Source: Paenilisteria newyorkensis
GTDB lineage: Bacteria; Bacillota; Bacilli; Lactobacillales; Listeriaceae
DNA: 64,000 nucleotides
Direction of reading: 5' to 3'
Assembly (NCBI RefSeq): GCF_000766145.1
Contig: NZ_JNFB01000002.1
Location: 1 to 64,000 of the forward strand
Under the pieces are notes generated by a model. That model made no database searches. It saw only the letters and a program-made list of their open reading frames with translations, and was not told where the DNA came from. Positions 17,629-25,623 of the stretch are shown here, piece after piece. Within the stretch, counting starts at the first letter, position 1; every line of letters starts with the position of its first letter. The position numbers and the translations under genes are program-made.

Positions 17629-18579
17629 TTAATAATTCAACGCCTTATCTAACGCCGCTAAATTATCTTTCATAATCGACATATAGTCACGTTTTGCATC
17701 GATATCTTTTTGCGTCAACGTTTCTAAATTGTGAAGCTTCATCGTCTTTGTGTCCGTTTCTTTCTGGATAACGTCGGCAATCTTGGAATTCGTATTTTGC
17801 TCCAACAAAATGTATGGAATCTTATCTTTTTTAATCGTGTTCACAATCGAAGTCAATTTCTTCTGAGAAGGTTCGTCACTCGTTGAAATACCGGCAATCG
17901 GAATTTGTTTGAAGCCGTATTCTTGCTCCCAGTAACCATACGCCGCGTGTGCCGTCACGAAATCTTTATGTTTCGCACTCGAAGCCATCGTTTTGTAATC
18001 GTTATTCAATGTTTTTAATTGAGATACAACGTCTTCATAATTCTTCTCAAACGTTGCTTTTTGTGCAGGAAGCTCTTTGCTTAAATTGTCCCGCACAACG
18101 CCTGCCATCGTCACCATATAATTCGGATCCAGCCAAACGTGCGGATTCACATCGCCATGATCGTGGTCATCATCCTCGTCCTCATGGTCATGATCTTCCT
18201 CTTCATGCGCGATAGTCGGCAGTTTCAAGCCATCCGTCGTCACGACAAATTTCACGTTCTCATTTTTAAGCGATTGTTTCGCTTTATCAACAAAACCTTC
18301 CATACCAAGTCCAATATAGAAAAATAGGTCGCTATCTGCAATATTCATCATGTCTTTTTGTGAGGGGTCAAAGCTGTGGGCGTCCGAACCAGCAGGATAT
18401 ACCGAATTTGCATCGACATATTTGCCACCAATTTGGGCCGCTAAGTATTGTAATGGATAAACCGTCGTGTAAACCGTCAACTTATCCGCATCTTTCGTCT
18501 TCGCGTCGCTATTGCCACAGCCGACCATGAAAACAGAAACAAGCAGAAGCGTACTAAGTAAAATTGCTATTTTCTTCAT
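17629..18579 (-). CDS. Zinc ABC transporter substrate-binding lipoprotein
   Basis: A 316-residue ZnuA/AdcA-type cluster A-I metal-binding lipoprotein. The signal peptide ends at a lipobox with Cys21 (FMVGC), so it should be anchored on the outer face of the membrane. Metal ligands of the family are visible: His68 in AGSDAHSFDP, His147 in NPHVWLD, and a later His in TAHAAYGYWEQEYG. Residues about 125-142 form a His/Asp/Glu-rich loop typical of zinc rather than manganese binders. No permease or ATPase gene is adjacent, so it must use partners encoded elsewhere. A Zur-box palindrome upstream predicts induction on zinc starvation. Confidence 0.93.
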   Translation of the reverse strand: MKKIAILLSTLLLVSVFMVGCGNSDAKTKDADKLTVYTTVYPLQYLAAQIGGKYVDANSVYPAGSDAHSFDPSQKDMMNIADSDLFFYIGLGMEGFVDKAKQSLKNENVKFVVTTDGLKLPTIAHEEEDHDHEDEDDDHDHGDVNPHVWLDPNYMVTMAGVVRDNLSKELPAQKATFEKNYEDVVSQLKTLNNDYKTMASSAKHKDFVTAHAAYGYWEQEYGFKQIPIAGISTSDEPSQKKLTSIVNTIKKDKIPYILLEQNTNSKIADVIQKETDTKTMKLHNLETLTQKDIDAKRDYMSIMKDNLAALDKALNY

Positions 18580-18633
18580 GAAAAAAGGAACCTCCTAAAT
18601 CGAAATGATTCTTATTTGATGCTAAAAAATAAT

Positions 18634-18654
18634 AAATCGTAGCCATTACGATTT
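18634..18654. promoter_or_regulatory. Zur box upstream of the zinc-binding lipoprotein
   Basis: Perfect inverted repeat AAATCGTA-gccat-TACGATTT, 55 bases before the gene. It fits the Bacillus Zur consensus TCGTAATnATTACGA at most positions. Position and sequence together predict zinc repression by Zur. Confidence 0.85.
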
Positions 18655-18744
18655 AATATCAGAAATTCATAATACCGCAAATAAGATAAAAAGGCAAGTA
18701 GTTTCTTGTAGAAAATGATAAAAAATATAAAACCTCAAAACGTA

Positions 18745-18798
18745 AGTGCGACGAGCAATGTTTTATTTCTAGGCAAAAGCAGTACTACTCGTCGCGCT
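18745..18798 (-). repeat. Hairpin element downstream of yidD
   Basis: AGTGCGACGAG and CTCGTCGCGCT form an 11-bp stem (one wobble) around a 32-base loop. The loop holds CTAGGCAAAAGC (18769-18780), whose reverse complement occurs in the palindromic element at 23294-23305. It could be a terminator for yidD or a reduced relative of the repeat family described at 23212, 45147 and 51970. Confidence 0.5.
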
Positions 18799-18816
18799 GA
18801 ATCCTTGCGCCTACTC

Positions 18817-19074
18817 TTATTTTTCATTATAATGAGGATGACGGTGGTCTTCGTGGTTGCACTTCATCGGCACTAAATCCACACCGCCTTTATGGAAAGG
18901 ATGGCATTTAGAAATCCGCTTCACTGTTAACCAGCCGCCTTTTAAAGCGCCATGCTCTGTAATGGCTTCCATACCATATTGCGAGCAAGTAGGGTAGAAC
19001 CGGCAAGTTCCAGGTTTTAAGGGTGAAATATAGTTGCGATAAAGACGAATACCGCCCAACATGATTTTCTTCAT
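18817..19074 (-). CDS. yidD: Membrane protein insertion efficiency factor YidD
   Basis: Small 85-residue protein of the YidD family, peripheral at the inner face of the membrane and thought to help YidC/Sec insertion. The family core is clear: [25 protein letters not shown] and [21 protein letters not shown]. The tail is His-rich ([12 protein letters not shown]). A much longer open frame exists upstream, but a GAAGGTGAG ribosome site 7-8 bases before the ATG at 19074 and family length fix the start. Confidence 0.92.
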   Translation of the reverse strand: MKKIMLGGIRLYRNYISPLKPGTCRFYPTCSQYGMEAITEHGALKGGWLTVKRISKCHPFHKGGVDLVPMKCNHEDHRHPHYNEK

Positions 19075-19152
19075 TTTGCGACTCACCTTCATTTTTAGGA
19101 ATTTTAACCTCTTTATCGTACCACAAATTCGAAAAAAAGAAAGGGAATAGGC

Positions 19153-19629
19153 ATGTACACGTATCAGGATTCGCTTGGGAATGCGGTATCGATTTATTTT
19201 GATATCCAACAAGAAGCAGATGATGTGCTCGTCATCGCGAAATTTCATGACACTTGGCTGTTCACTACGCATAAAACCCGTGGCATCGAGTTTCCTGGTG
19301 GAAAAGGCGAGCTTGGGGAGTCGAACGAAGAAACGGCGAGGCGCGAAACAATGGAAGAAACCGGCGCAAAATTAGACAAATTACATATAATAGCGCAATA
19401 TGAAGTAAAGACAGCAGAGCGAACGTTCAGCAAACGCGTCTATTTGGCGAATGTAGCAGGTTTTGTGAATCAGGTGGATTATATGGAGACGTTGGGTCCG
19501 AAGCTTATTGCAGGGGATTTAGCAAGCATCGTTCAGCAGGAATCATTCAGTTTTTTTATGCGCGATGAAGGAATGCAAGTCGTTATTCAAGAAACATTGC
19601 GACAACTAAAATCAAATAATTGGAGGTAA
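19153..19629 (+). CDS. ytkD: Nudix nucleoside triphosphatase, YtkD-like
   Basis: 158-residue Nudix hydrolase. The Nudix box runs G-x5-E-x7-RETMEETG around [17 protein letters not shown]. It resembles Bacillus YtkD, an NTP pyrophosphatase reported to sanitise oxidised nucleotides and act on RNA 5' ends; the exact substrate here is inferred only from similarity. Followed after 5 bases by the DUF2584-like gene, probably one transcript. Confidence 0.85.
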   Translation: MYTYQDSLGNAVSIYFDIQQEADDVLVIAKFHDTWLFTTHKTRGIEFPGGKGELGESNEETARRETMEETGAKLDKLHIIAQYEVKTAERTFSKRVYLANVAGFVNQVDYMETLGPKLIAGDLASIVQQESFSFFMRDEGMQVVIQETLRQLKSNNWR

Positions 19630-19634
19630 TACGC

Positions 19635-19877
19635 ATGGGAATGCCATTAGAAGTCAACACAATGATTGTAACAAAGGGAAAAGAGAAGCGGATTTCAGAT
19701 AACTTTTTTGAGTTGGAGAAAGCAGGATATCGTATTTATCCCATCGATGTGCCAGTGGAAGTTCGGACAACAAGAGAAAGCGAAACAAATGGTATTGCTG
19801 TGCCACTTAAGCTCATCTGGGAGAACGATACGACGATCATTACATACGAACTAGTGTCGCTGAATTCCAGTAATTAG
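19635..19877 (+). CDS. Small conserved protein, DUF2584-like
   Basis: 80 residues, soluble, no clear motif. The sequence resembles what I recall as the DUF2584 family found next to ytkD in Bacillus and Listeria. Start chosen at the ATG 8 bases after GGAGG. Function unknown. Position 5 bases downstream of ytkD suggests co-transcription. Confidence 0.7.
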   Translation: MGMPLEVNTMIVTKGKEKRISDNFFELEKAGYRIYPIDVPVEVRTTRESETNGIAVPLKLIWENDTTIITYELVSLNSSN

Positions 19878-19879
19878 GC

Positions 19880-19922
19880 AACAAAAAAAGTTGAGCCCGC
19901 AATGCGTGAGGCCCAACTTTTT
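19880..19922. terminator. Bidirectional terminator
   Basis: AAAAAAGTTGAGCC pairs with GGCCCAACTTTTTT (one mismatch) between two convergent genes. Confidence 0.85.
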
Positions 19923-19934
19923 TCAGATGCTTCA

Positions 19935-20216
19935 TTAAACGTTTTTCTTAGCCGACATGCGGCGAATCCAAGCAACGATGCTAATAATAAGAGAGAAAAT
20001 ATACTCTCCAAGTGTAGCGATGAAAATCGAAATCGCGATCTCAGCTTGCGAAACTCCGCCGCCGTAGAAGCTAATAAAGAAAATAACTGCACTTGCAATC
20101 AAGCCCATTGTTGCTAAAAAGTACTTGAACCAGCGCCATTTTAAAACAAATTCAAAAATGCATACAGCGATAATAAAAATCGCAAAAATAAGCAAAGTTA
20201 ACGTCGAAAATATCAT
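19935..20216 (-). CDS. Small membrane protein of unknown function
   Basis: 93 residues with three predicted membrane helices, at about residues 1-22, 27-50 and 56-82, and a basic tail RRMSAKKNV. Start at ATG 20216, preceded by AAAGGAG. I do not recognise the family. It stands alone between ytkD/DUF2584 and the DCC-family gene. Confidence 0.75.
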   Translation of the reverse strand: MIFSTLTLLIFAIFIIAVCIFEFVLKWRWFKYFLATMGLIASAVIFFISFYGGGVSQAEIAISIFIATLGEYIFSLIISIVAWIRRMSAKKNV

Positions 20217-20341
20217 AGTTTCTTCTCCTTTGGTGAACCAAGCATTCATACAATCTGGGAAATCCCAATGTATAAAATTCATTTTAACATAGTTTGGCGA
20301 GAATGGTAAACAAGAAACGTCATTTAAGGAGTTGAGTAAGA

Positions 20342-20683
20342 ATGAAGGATATCGTTTTATACGATCAAAATTGTCGGTTTTGCAAAGCTACGAAACGCGT
20401 GTTTGAAAGGCTAGACTGGATGCATGTCATCGACTGGAGGCCACTTCAAGAAGCAGTTGATATCGGTTTTTCACAAGAAGAACTGATGCGTGAAATTCAC
20501 CTTATCACACCAGATGGAAGCGCCAAGAAAGGTTTTTTCGCGATTCGTCGGATGTTGTTGCGTTTTCCGCTGACAGGACTCATTGGCTTAATTATGTATT
20601 TGCCATTTCTCAAGCCTGCAGGACGTTTTGGATACAGTGTAGTGGCAGATAATCGGACATGTGATATTCGAAAAAAGAAGTAG
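20342..20683 (+). CDS. Thiol-disulfide oxidoreductase DCC family protein (DUF393)
   Basis: 113 residues starting MKDIVLYDQNCRFCKAT. The family normally begins with D-x-x-C-x-x-C, seen here as DQNCRFC, a thioredoxin-like redox pair. WRPLQEA and GFFAIRRMLLRFP also fit the family. One hydrophobic stretch (GLIGLIMYLPFLKPAG) may touch the membrane. AAGGAG ribosome site. The physiological substrate is unknown. Confidence 0.85.
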   Translation: MKDIVLYDQNCRFCKATKRVFERLDWMHVIDWRPLQEAVDIGFSQEELMREIHLITPDGSAKKGFFAIRRMLLRFPLTGLIGLIMYLPFLKPAGRFGYSVVADNRTCDIRKKK

Positions 20684-20709
20684 GGGCGAGCGTGCAAAAT
20701 TTTTTGTGC

Positions 20710-20738
20710 GTGACAATAAGTTTGAAACATGTTACAAT
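20710..20738 (+). promoter_or_regulatory. metK leader promoter
   Basis: GTGACA at 20710-20715, 17-base spacer, TACAAT at 20733-20738, about 20 bases before the SAM riboswitch. Confidence 0.65.
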
Positions 20739-20756
20739 AACGTGAAAACTAAATTA

Positions 20757-20864
20757 AACTCTTATCCAGAGCGGTAGAGGGACTGGCCCTTTGAAACCCG
20801 GCAACCTACATGTATTGTAAGGTGCTAACCTGTGGCAGGAATTGATTTCCTGATCGATGAGAGC
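20757..20864 (+). promoter_or_regulatory. SAM-I (S-box) riboswitch aptamer upstream of metK
   Basis: P1 strands CTCTTATC (20759-20766) and GATGAGAG (20856-20863) enclose AGAGGGACTGGCCC, GAAACCCGGCAACC and AAGGTGCTAACC. Same class as the metE leader, so SAM made by MetK feeds back on both genes. Confidence 0.95.
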
Positions 20865-20882
20865 GAAGGTATTGTAAATAAT

Positions 20883-20944
20883 AGCCTTCTCTCTATTCCG
20901 CGCGCAATTGGCAAATAGGGAGAAGGCTTTTTTGTTGGCATGGA
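20883..20944 (+). terminator. Riboswitch-controlled terminator of metK leader
   Basis: 15-bp stem AGCCTTCTCTCTATT / AATAGGGAGAAGGCT (one wobble) followed by T6, 110 bases before metK. Confidence 0.9.
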
Positions 20945-21054
20945 GCTAAAACATGTCGCAATAAAAGCGTGAACGAGACTACAAGGAAACAGACGATAAG
21001 TTCGCATTTTTGCAAACCACTTCGCGATGGAGAAGAAAAAGGAGGAAACAAAGA

Positions 21055-22269
21055 ATGGCAAGAAACCGTCATTTATTTACGTCAGAATCTGTTTCTGATG
21101 GACATCCAGACAAGATTGCAGATCAGATTTCAGATGCAATTTTGGATGCGATTTTAACGAAAGATGCTGATGCTCGTGTGGCTTGTGAGACGACAGTGAC
21201 AACAGGATTGGTACTCGTAGCGGGAGAAATAACAACGTCTACTTACGTGGATATTCCGAAAATCGTGCGCGATACGATTAAAGAAATTGGCTACACCCGT
21301 GCAAAATATGGTTTTGATGCAGAAACGTGTGCTGTTTTGACAGCCATTGATGAGCAGTCACCAGATATCGCACAAGGTGTGGATGTCGCTTTAGAATCTC
21401 GTGGTGGTTCGGCCGAAGACGCGGCAATCGATGCGATCGGGGCAGGAGACCAAGGCTTGATGTTCGGTTTTGCAACAGATGAAACCGAAGAATTAATGCC
21501 ACTTCCAATCTCACTAGCACATGCATTATCCCGTAAAATCGCGGAATTACGCAAAAATAATGTGTTGACCTATCTACGTCCAGATGCGAAAACACAAGTT
21601 ACCATAGAATATGATAATAATAATCAACCAATTCGCGTCGATACAATCGTTATTTCGACGCAACATCATCCAGACATTTCACAAGAACAAATCGCAACAG
21701 ACTTGCATAAACTAGTTATAGAAGAAGTGATTGATGCAAGGCTTCTTGACGCGGAAACGAAATACTTCATCAATCCAACTGGCCGCTTTGTTATCGGCGG
21801 ACCTCAAGGAGACGCTGGTTTAACAGGTCGCAAAATTATCGTAGACACATATGGCGGTTACGCACGTCATGGAGGAGGCGCATTTTCTGGTAAGGATCCT
21901 ACAAAAGTGGACCGTTCAGGCGCTTATGCCGCACGTTACGTTGCTAAAAACATCGTCGCAGCCGGGCTTGCTAAAAAAGTAGAGGTGCAGCTAGCTTATG
22001 CCATTGGAGTTGCCCACCCCGTATCAATCTCAATCGATACCTACGGAACAAGCGATTACAGCGAGCAAGACCTAATCAATGCAGTCAATAAATTTTTCGA
22101 TCTACGCCCAGCAGGAATTATCAAAATGCTTGACTTGCGTCGTCCCATCTACCGTCAAACCGCGGCATTTGGTCATTTCGGCAGGTTAGATTTAGACTTA
22201 CCGTGGGAAAAAGTGGACAAAGCGTCACAAATGAAAGAATTTTTATCCCAAACTGCAAATATAAATTAA
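21055..22269 (+). CDS. metK: S-adenosylmethionine synthetase
   Basis: Makes SAM from methionine and ATP. 404 residues. Signatures: [20 protein letters not shown] at the N terminus, [12 protein letters not shown], and [19 protein letters not shown] with the ATP/phosphate-binding lysines. The frame is open 15 codons upstream, but the ATG at 21055 follows AAAGGAGG and gives the normal start [12 protein letters not shown]. Monocistronic, with its own SAM riboswitch and terminator. Confidence 0.97.
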   Translation: MARNRHLFTSESVSDGHPDKIADQISDAILDAILTKDADARVACETTVTTGLVLVAGEITTSTYVDIPKIVRDTIKEIGYTRAKYGFDAETCAVLTAIDEQSPDIAQGVDVALESRGGSAEDAAIDAIGAGDQGLMFGFATDETEELMPLPISLAHALSRKIAELRKNNVLTYLRPDAKTQVTIEYDNNNQPIRVDTIVISTQHHPDISQEQIATDLHKLVIEEVIDARLLDAETKYFINPTGRFVIGGPQGDAGLTGRKIIVDTYGGYARHGGGAFSGKDPTKVDRSGAYAARYVAKNIVAAGLAKKVEVQLAYAIGVAHPVSISIDTYGTSDYSEQDLINAVNKFFDLRPAGIIKMLDLRRPIYRQTAAFGHFGRLDLDLPWEKVDKASQMKEFLSQTANIN

Positions 22270-22276
22270 TATTTTA

Positions 22277-22312
22277 AAACCTAGCTTTGGAGCCAATCCA
22301 GCTAGGTTTTTT
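22277..22312 (+). terminator. metK terminator
   Basis: AAAACCTAGCT pairs with AGCTAGGTTTT followed by further T residues. Confidence 0.9.
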
Positions 22313-22389
22313 ACATTAATGGCTGTTTTTTCTCAAAAATATCATGATTTCGTCACAAAAAGTACACACACATATGAACCATTATGTAA

Positions 22390-22395
22390 TATAAT
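22390..22395 (+). promoter_or_regulatory. -10 box of the carbonic anhydrase gene
   Basis: TATAAT about 30 bases before the start codon. No convincing -35 at standard spacing. Confidence 0.4.
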
Positions 22396-22427
22396 AATTA
22401 AGTTACTTAACGAAAGGAGTTTTCAAC

Positions 22428-23204
22428 ATGAAAACAAAATTATTAGCAGCTTCAGCAATTGCAGCATCACTTATTCTCGTAGCAGGTTGTGGCAATAGCG
22501 ATGCAAGCGACACGAAAAAAGAAGAAAAAACAGCAAAAACAGAAACAACAGCGAAACACGAGGATCACTTAGACTATCATGATCAAAAATCGTGGCAATT
22601 TGAAGCAGGCGACACACAGTCCCCAATCAACATTGAAACAGCAAAAACAGAGCCGATGAAGGACACTGGGACTATTGAATTAAATTACAATCAAAAAGTG
22701 ACCGACGAAGTAGACAATGGCCACAGTATCCAAGTGGATGACGGTGGACAAGCGACTATCAACGGACGCAAATTTGAATTAAATCAATTCCATTTCCATG
22801 CAGAAAGTGAGCATACAGTAGATGGTAAACATTATCCAATCGAAGCCCACTTTGTAAATGAAAATCAAGATAGCCGTCTAGCAGTTATCGGCGTTTTCTT
22901 CACAGAAGGTAAAGCAAATCCGGCTTTCCAAAGCATTTTAAACAATGTTAAAAAAGGCGAAAAAACAACAGTTAGCGAGCCAATTGACGTAGCAGCATTA
23001 CTTCCAACAAACAAATCATACTATCACTATCTAGGTTCATTAACAACACCACCACTATCTGAAAACGTGGAATGGTATGTTATGTCGACACCAGTAGAAG
23101 TTTCAAAAGAACAAATTGCAGAATTCAACAAATACTACGATGGTAACAACCGTAAAGTTCAACCGTTACACGATCGTCCAGTACTAAAACACACAGACAA
23201 TTAA
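22428..23204 (+). CDS. Alpha-class carbonic anhydrase, lipoprotein
   Basis: Hydrates CO2 to bicarbonate using zinc. The 258 residues begin with a signal peptide and lipobox Cys21 (LVAGC), so it should be tethered to the outer face of the membrane, followed by a Lys/Glu/Thr-rich linker. All three zinc histidines are present: His122 and His124 in NQFHFHAESEH and His141 in IEAHFVN. QSPINI (64-69) and YLGSLTTPP (201-209) are further class hallmarks. Codon use is A-rich compared with the met and men operons. It stands alone between metK and asnB, with a palindromic repeat element starting 8 bases after its stop. Confidence 0.95.
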   Translation: MKTKLLAASAIAASLILVAGCGNSDASDTKKEEKTAKTETTAKHEDHLDYHDQKSWQFEAGDTQSPINIETAKTEPMKDTGTIELNYNQKVTDEVDNGHSIQVDDGGQATINGRKFELNQFHFHAESEHTVDGKHYPIEAHFVNENQDSRLAVIGVFFTEGKANPAFQSILNNVKKGEKTTVSEPIDVAALLPTNKSYYHYLGSLTTPPLSENVEWYVMSTPVEVSKEQIAEFNKYYDGNNRKVQPLHDRPVLKHTDN

Positions 23205-23211
23205 AATCTTC

Positions 23212-23331
23212 CAGCGGACCGCACAAGTCTCATCTCCGTCGTTAAAAGCTGTGTTCCGGTGCTCACGTTTTAGTACGTTCCGCTCCGGTACGCGCTTTTG
23301 CCTAGGATCTAAGCCTTGTGCGGCCCGCTGG
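23212..23331. repeat. Palindromic intergenic element (diverged member of the core-and-arms family)
   Basis: A 17-bp arm CCAGCGGACCGCACAAG (23212-23228) pairs with 23315-23331 with one mismatch. Inside, AAAAGC/GCTTTT forms a second stem. The centre (about 23255-23288) matches, with small gaps, the 40-base core at 45187-45226 and 52019-52058: TTCCGGT, CTCAC, AGTA, CCGCT and CCGG in the same order. It ends in a T run, so it may also terminate the carbonic anhydrase transcript. Confidence 0.7.
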
Positions 23332-23379
23332 TTTTTCGCGGTGCATTCATGAATAGGCATAAAACATCATTTTTAATAA

Positions 23380-23427
23380 AGGATCCAGGAAATTCATGTT
23401 TACGTGATTTTTCTGGGTCTTTTTTTG
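23380..23427 (+). terminator. Intrinsic terminator before asnB
   Basis: GGATCCAG pairs with CTGGGTC (wobble) flanked by AAA/TTT and followed by T7. Confidence 0.75.
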
Positions 23428-23437
23428 CGGGATGCTG

Positions 23438-23465
23438 TTCAAACAAACCCTATTTATGATATGAT
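23438..23465 (+). promoter_or_regulatory. asnB promoter
   Basis: TTCAAA at 23438-23443, 16-base spacer, TATGAT at 23460-23465, about 57 bases before the start codon. Confidence 0.5.
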
Positions 23466-23521
23466 AGACGTTGTTGAAAAAGTGGACATAAATAGTTTAA
23501 AAATAGAGGAGAAATGTGACG

Positions 23522-25387
23522 ATGTGTGGATTTATTGGATGCGTACATGACCGCATTGCTGAAATTACTGGCGAAGAGAAGGAAACGTTTAAGCAAATGA
23601 ACGACATGATTACACACCGTGGCCCTGATGATGAGGGTTATTTTACGGATGAGCATGTTCAGTTTGGTTTCCGTCGCCTCAGCATTATTGATGTGGAGAA
23701 CGGTCATCAGCCGCTAACGTATGAGAATGAGCGGTACTGGATAATTTTTAATGGTGAAATTTATAATTATGTGGAGCTGCGCGAGAACTTGGTGAACGAA
23801 GGTATGACGTTTGAGACGAGCAGTGATACGGAGGTTATTATTGCTACATATGCCAAATATAAGGAAAAAACGGCGGAACAATTGCGCGGTATGTTTGGTT
23901 TTGTTATTTGGGATAAAGAAGAGGAGAAAATTTACGGTGCCCGCGATCCATTCGGTATTAAACCGTTTTTCTATGCAGAGGAAGATGGAAAACTTTACAT
24001 GGGTTCTGAGAAGAAATCGATCTTGCATGCGCTGAAATCTACAAAATTGGACGAAGTGTCTTTACAAAATTACATGACGTTCCAGTTTGTTCCGGAACCA
24101 GACTCTTTGACGCAAGGTGTGAAACGCCTAGAACCAGGTCATTATTTCACGAAGAAAATCGGCGAATCGATGCAGATTAGTCAATATTGGAAGGCGAAAT
24201 TCCAACCAGTTGCGAAATCAGAAGATACGTTTATTAAAGAAATTCGCGATGTAATGTATGATTCTGTAAAAATGCACATGCGCAGTGACGTGCCAGTCGG
24301 TTCATTCTTATCGGGTGGGATTGATTCCTCGATTATTGCTGCCATTGCGAAAGAATATCATCCTGCGATTAAAACTTTCTCTGTTGGCTTTGAACGCGAT
24401 GGCTTCAGTGAGGTCGATGTAGCTAAGGAAACAGCCGAGAAGCTAGGCGTCGAGAATATCAGTTACATCATTACGCCGCAAGAATACATGGATGAATTGC
24501 CGAAAATTGTTTGGCATATGGATGATCCGTTGGCAGATCCAGCAGCGATTCCGCTTTATTTCCTATCCCGTGAAGCACGTAAGCACGTGACGGTGGCTTT
24601 ATCAGGAGAAGGCGCAGATGAACTTTTCGGTGGGTATAATATTTATAACGAGCCGAATTCGCTGTCCATGTTTAACAAAATGCCAGGTGTTTTGAAGTCG
24701 ATGCTTCGCGGTGTCGCAAATGTTATGCCTGAGGGAATGCGCGGTAAGAGCTTCCTTGAGCGCGGAACAACGCCGATGGAAGAACGTTATATTGGTAATG
24801 CGAAGATGTTTACGGAAGCCGAGAAAAAAATCTTGTTGCCGAAATATCAAGCAGGCCATGATTACACAAAAATTACCGATCCACTATATGCGGAGACAGT
24901 TGGTTACAATCCAGTGGAGCGGATGCAGTACATCGATATTCATACGTGGATGCGCGGCGATATCTTGCTAAAAGCCGATAGAATGACAATGGCGAACTCG
25001 TTAGAAGTCCGTGTGCCATTCTTGGATAAAGAAGTATTCCGTGTCGCAAAAGATATCCCAGCGTCGCTTAAAACAACGAATGGTACAACGAAATACGTGT
25101 TGCGTAAAGCAGCAGAAGCATTCGTACCTGACCACGTTTTAAATCGCCGGAAACTTGGATTCCCAGTGCCGATTCGTCATTGGTTGAAAGACGAGATGAA
25201 TCAGTGGGTCAAAGATATTATTCGCGATTCACCGACAGATCACCTCATCAATAAAAAATATGTCTTGCAATTGCTAGACGATCATTGTGCCGGAAAACAA
25301 GATTATAGCCGTAAAATTTGGACGGTCGTTATTTTCATGATTTGGTATGATGTGTATGTTGAAAACAAGTATGATTTTGGGAAATAA
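23522..25387 (+). CDS. asnB: Asparagine synthetase (glutamine-hydrolysing)
   Basis: Amidates aspartate using glutamine and ATP. A GTG two codons upstream is open, but the ATG at 23522 puts Cys at position 2, which must become the N-terminal nucleophile of the class II glutaminase domain (MCGFIGC). GAGGAG lies 10 bases upstream. 621 residues: glutaminase domain with THRGPDDEG and FNGEIYNY, then synthetase domain with the ATP pyrophosphatase loop SGGIDSS at 264-270 and VALSGEGADELFGGY. Single gene with its own terminator. Confidence 0.96.
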   Translation: MCGFIGCVHDRIAEITGEEKETFKQMNDMITHRGPDDEGYFTDEHVQFGFRRLSIIDVENGHQPLTYENERYWIIFNGEIYNYVELRENLVNEGMTFETSSDTEVIIATYAKYKEKTAEQLRGMFGFVIWDKEEEKIYGARDPFGIKPFFYAEEDGKLYMGSEKKSILHALKSTKLDEVSLQNYMTFQFVPEPDSLTQGVKRLEPGHYFTKKIGESMQISQYWKAKFQPVAKSEDTFIKEIRDVMYDSVKMHMRSDVPVGSFLSGGIDSSIIAAIAKEYHPAIKTFSVGFERDGFSEVDVAKETAEKLGVENISYIITPQEYMDELPKIVWHMDDPLADPAAIPLYFLSREARKHVTVALSGEGADELFGGYNIYNEPNSLSMFNKMPGVLKSMLRGVANVMPEGMRGKSFLERGTTPMEERYIGNAKMFTEAEKKILLPKYQAGHDYTKITDPLYAETVGYNPVERMQYIDIHTWMRGDILLKADRMTMANSLEVRVPFLDKEVFRVAKDIPASLKTTNGTTKYVLRKAAEAFVPDHVLNRRKLGFPVPIRHWLKDEMNQWVKDIIRDSPTDHLINKKYVLQLLDDHCAGKQDYSRKIWTVVIFMIWYDVYVENKYDFGK

Positions 25388-25401
25388 TAAGATAAATGTG
25401 G

Positions 25402-25435
25402 AAGCACCGAGCCTTTTGGGCGAGGTGCTTTTTGC
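25402..25435 (+). terminator. asnB terminator
   Basis: AAGCACC and GGTGCTT arms with an inner AGCC/GGGC pairing and T5 tail. Confidence 0.85.
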
Positions 25436-25546
25436 GATTTTGGTGCAAAATAGAGGGTGATTCCAAAAAAAAACATACGATGTAAGTGCTAACATTCACT
25501 CTTCAAGCAGCCTTTGTGAACGTCTAGTGAATCTTTTTACGAAAGC

Positions 25547-25575
25547 TTGAATAGATAGAGTTTGGACTGTATAAT
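25547..25575 (+). promoter_or_regulatory. Promoter in the AT-rich gap
   Basis: TTGAAT at 25547-25552, 17-base spacer, TATAAT at 25570-25575. It would start RNA near 25582, some 700 bases before the next large gene. Confidence 0.65.
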
Positions 25576-25590
25576 CAATAGGAGATCAGC

Positions 25591-25623
25591 ATGAAGCTTT
25601 CTTTTCATTCTTTTGATTTTTAG
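25591..25623 (+). CDS. Possible 10-residue leader peptide (MKLSFHSFDF)
   Basis: ATG preceded by AGGAG at good distance and by a near-consensus promoter, then ten codons and TAG. It may be a chance frame; it is listed because promoter, ribosome site and start are in register. There is no coding test possible at this length. Confidence 0.25.
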   Translation: MKLSFHSFDF

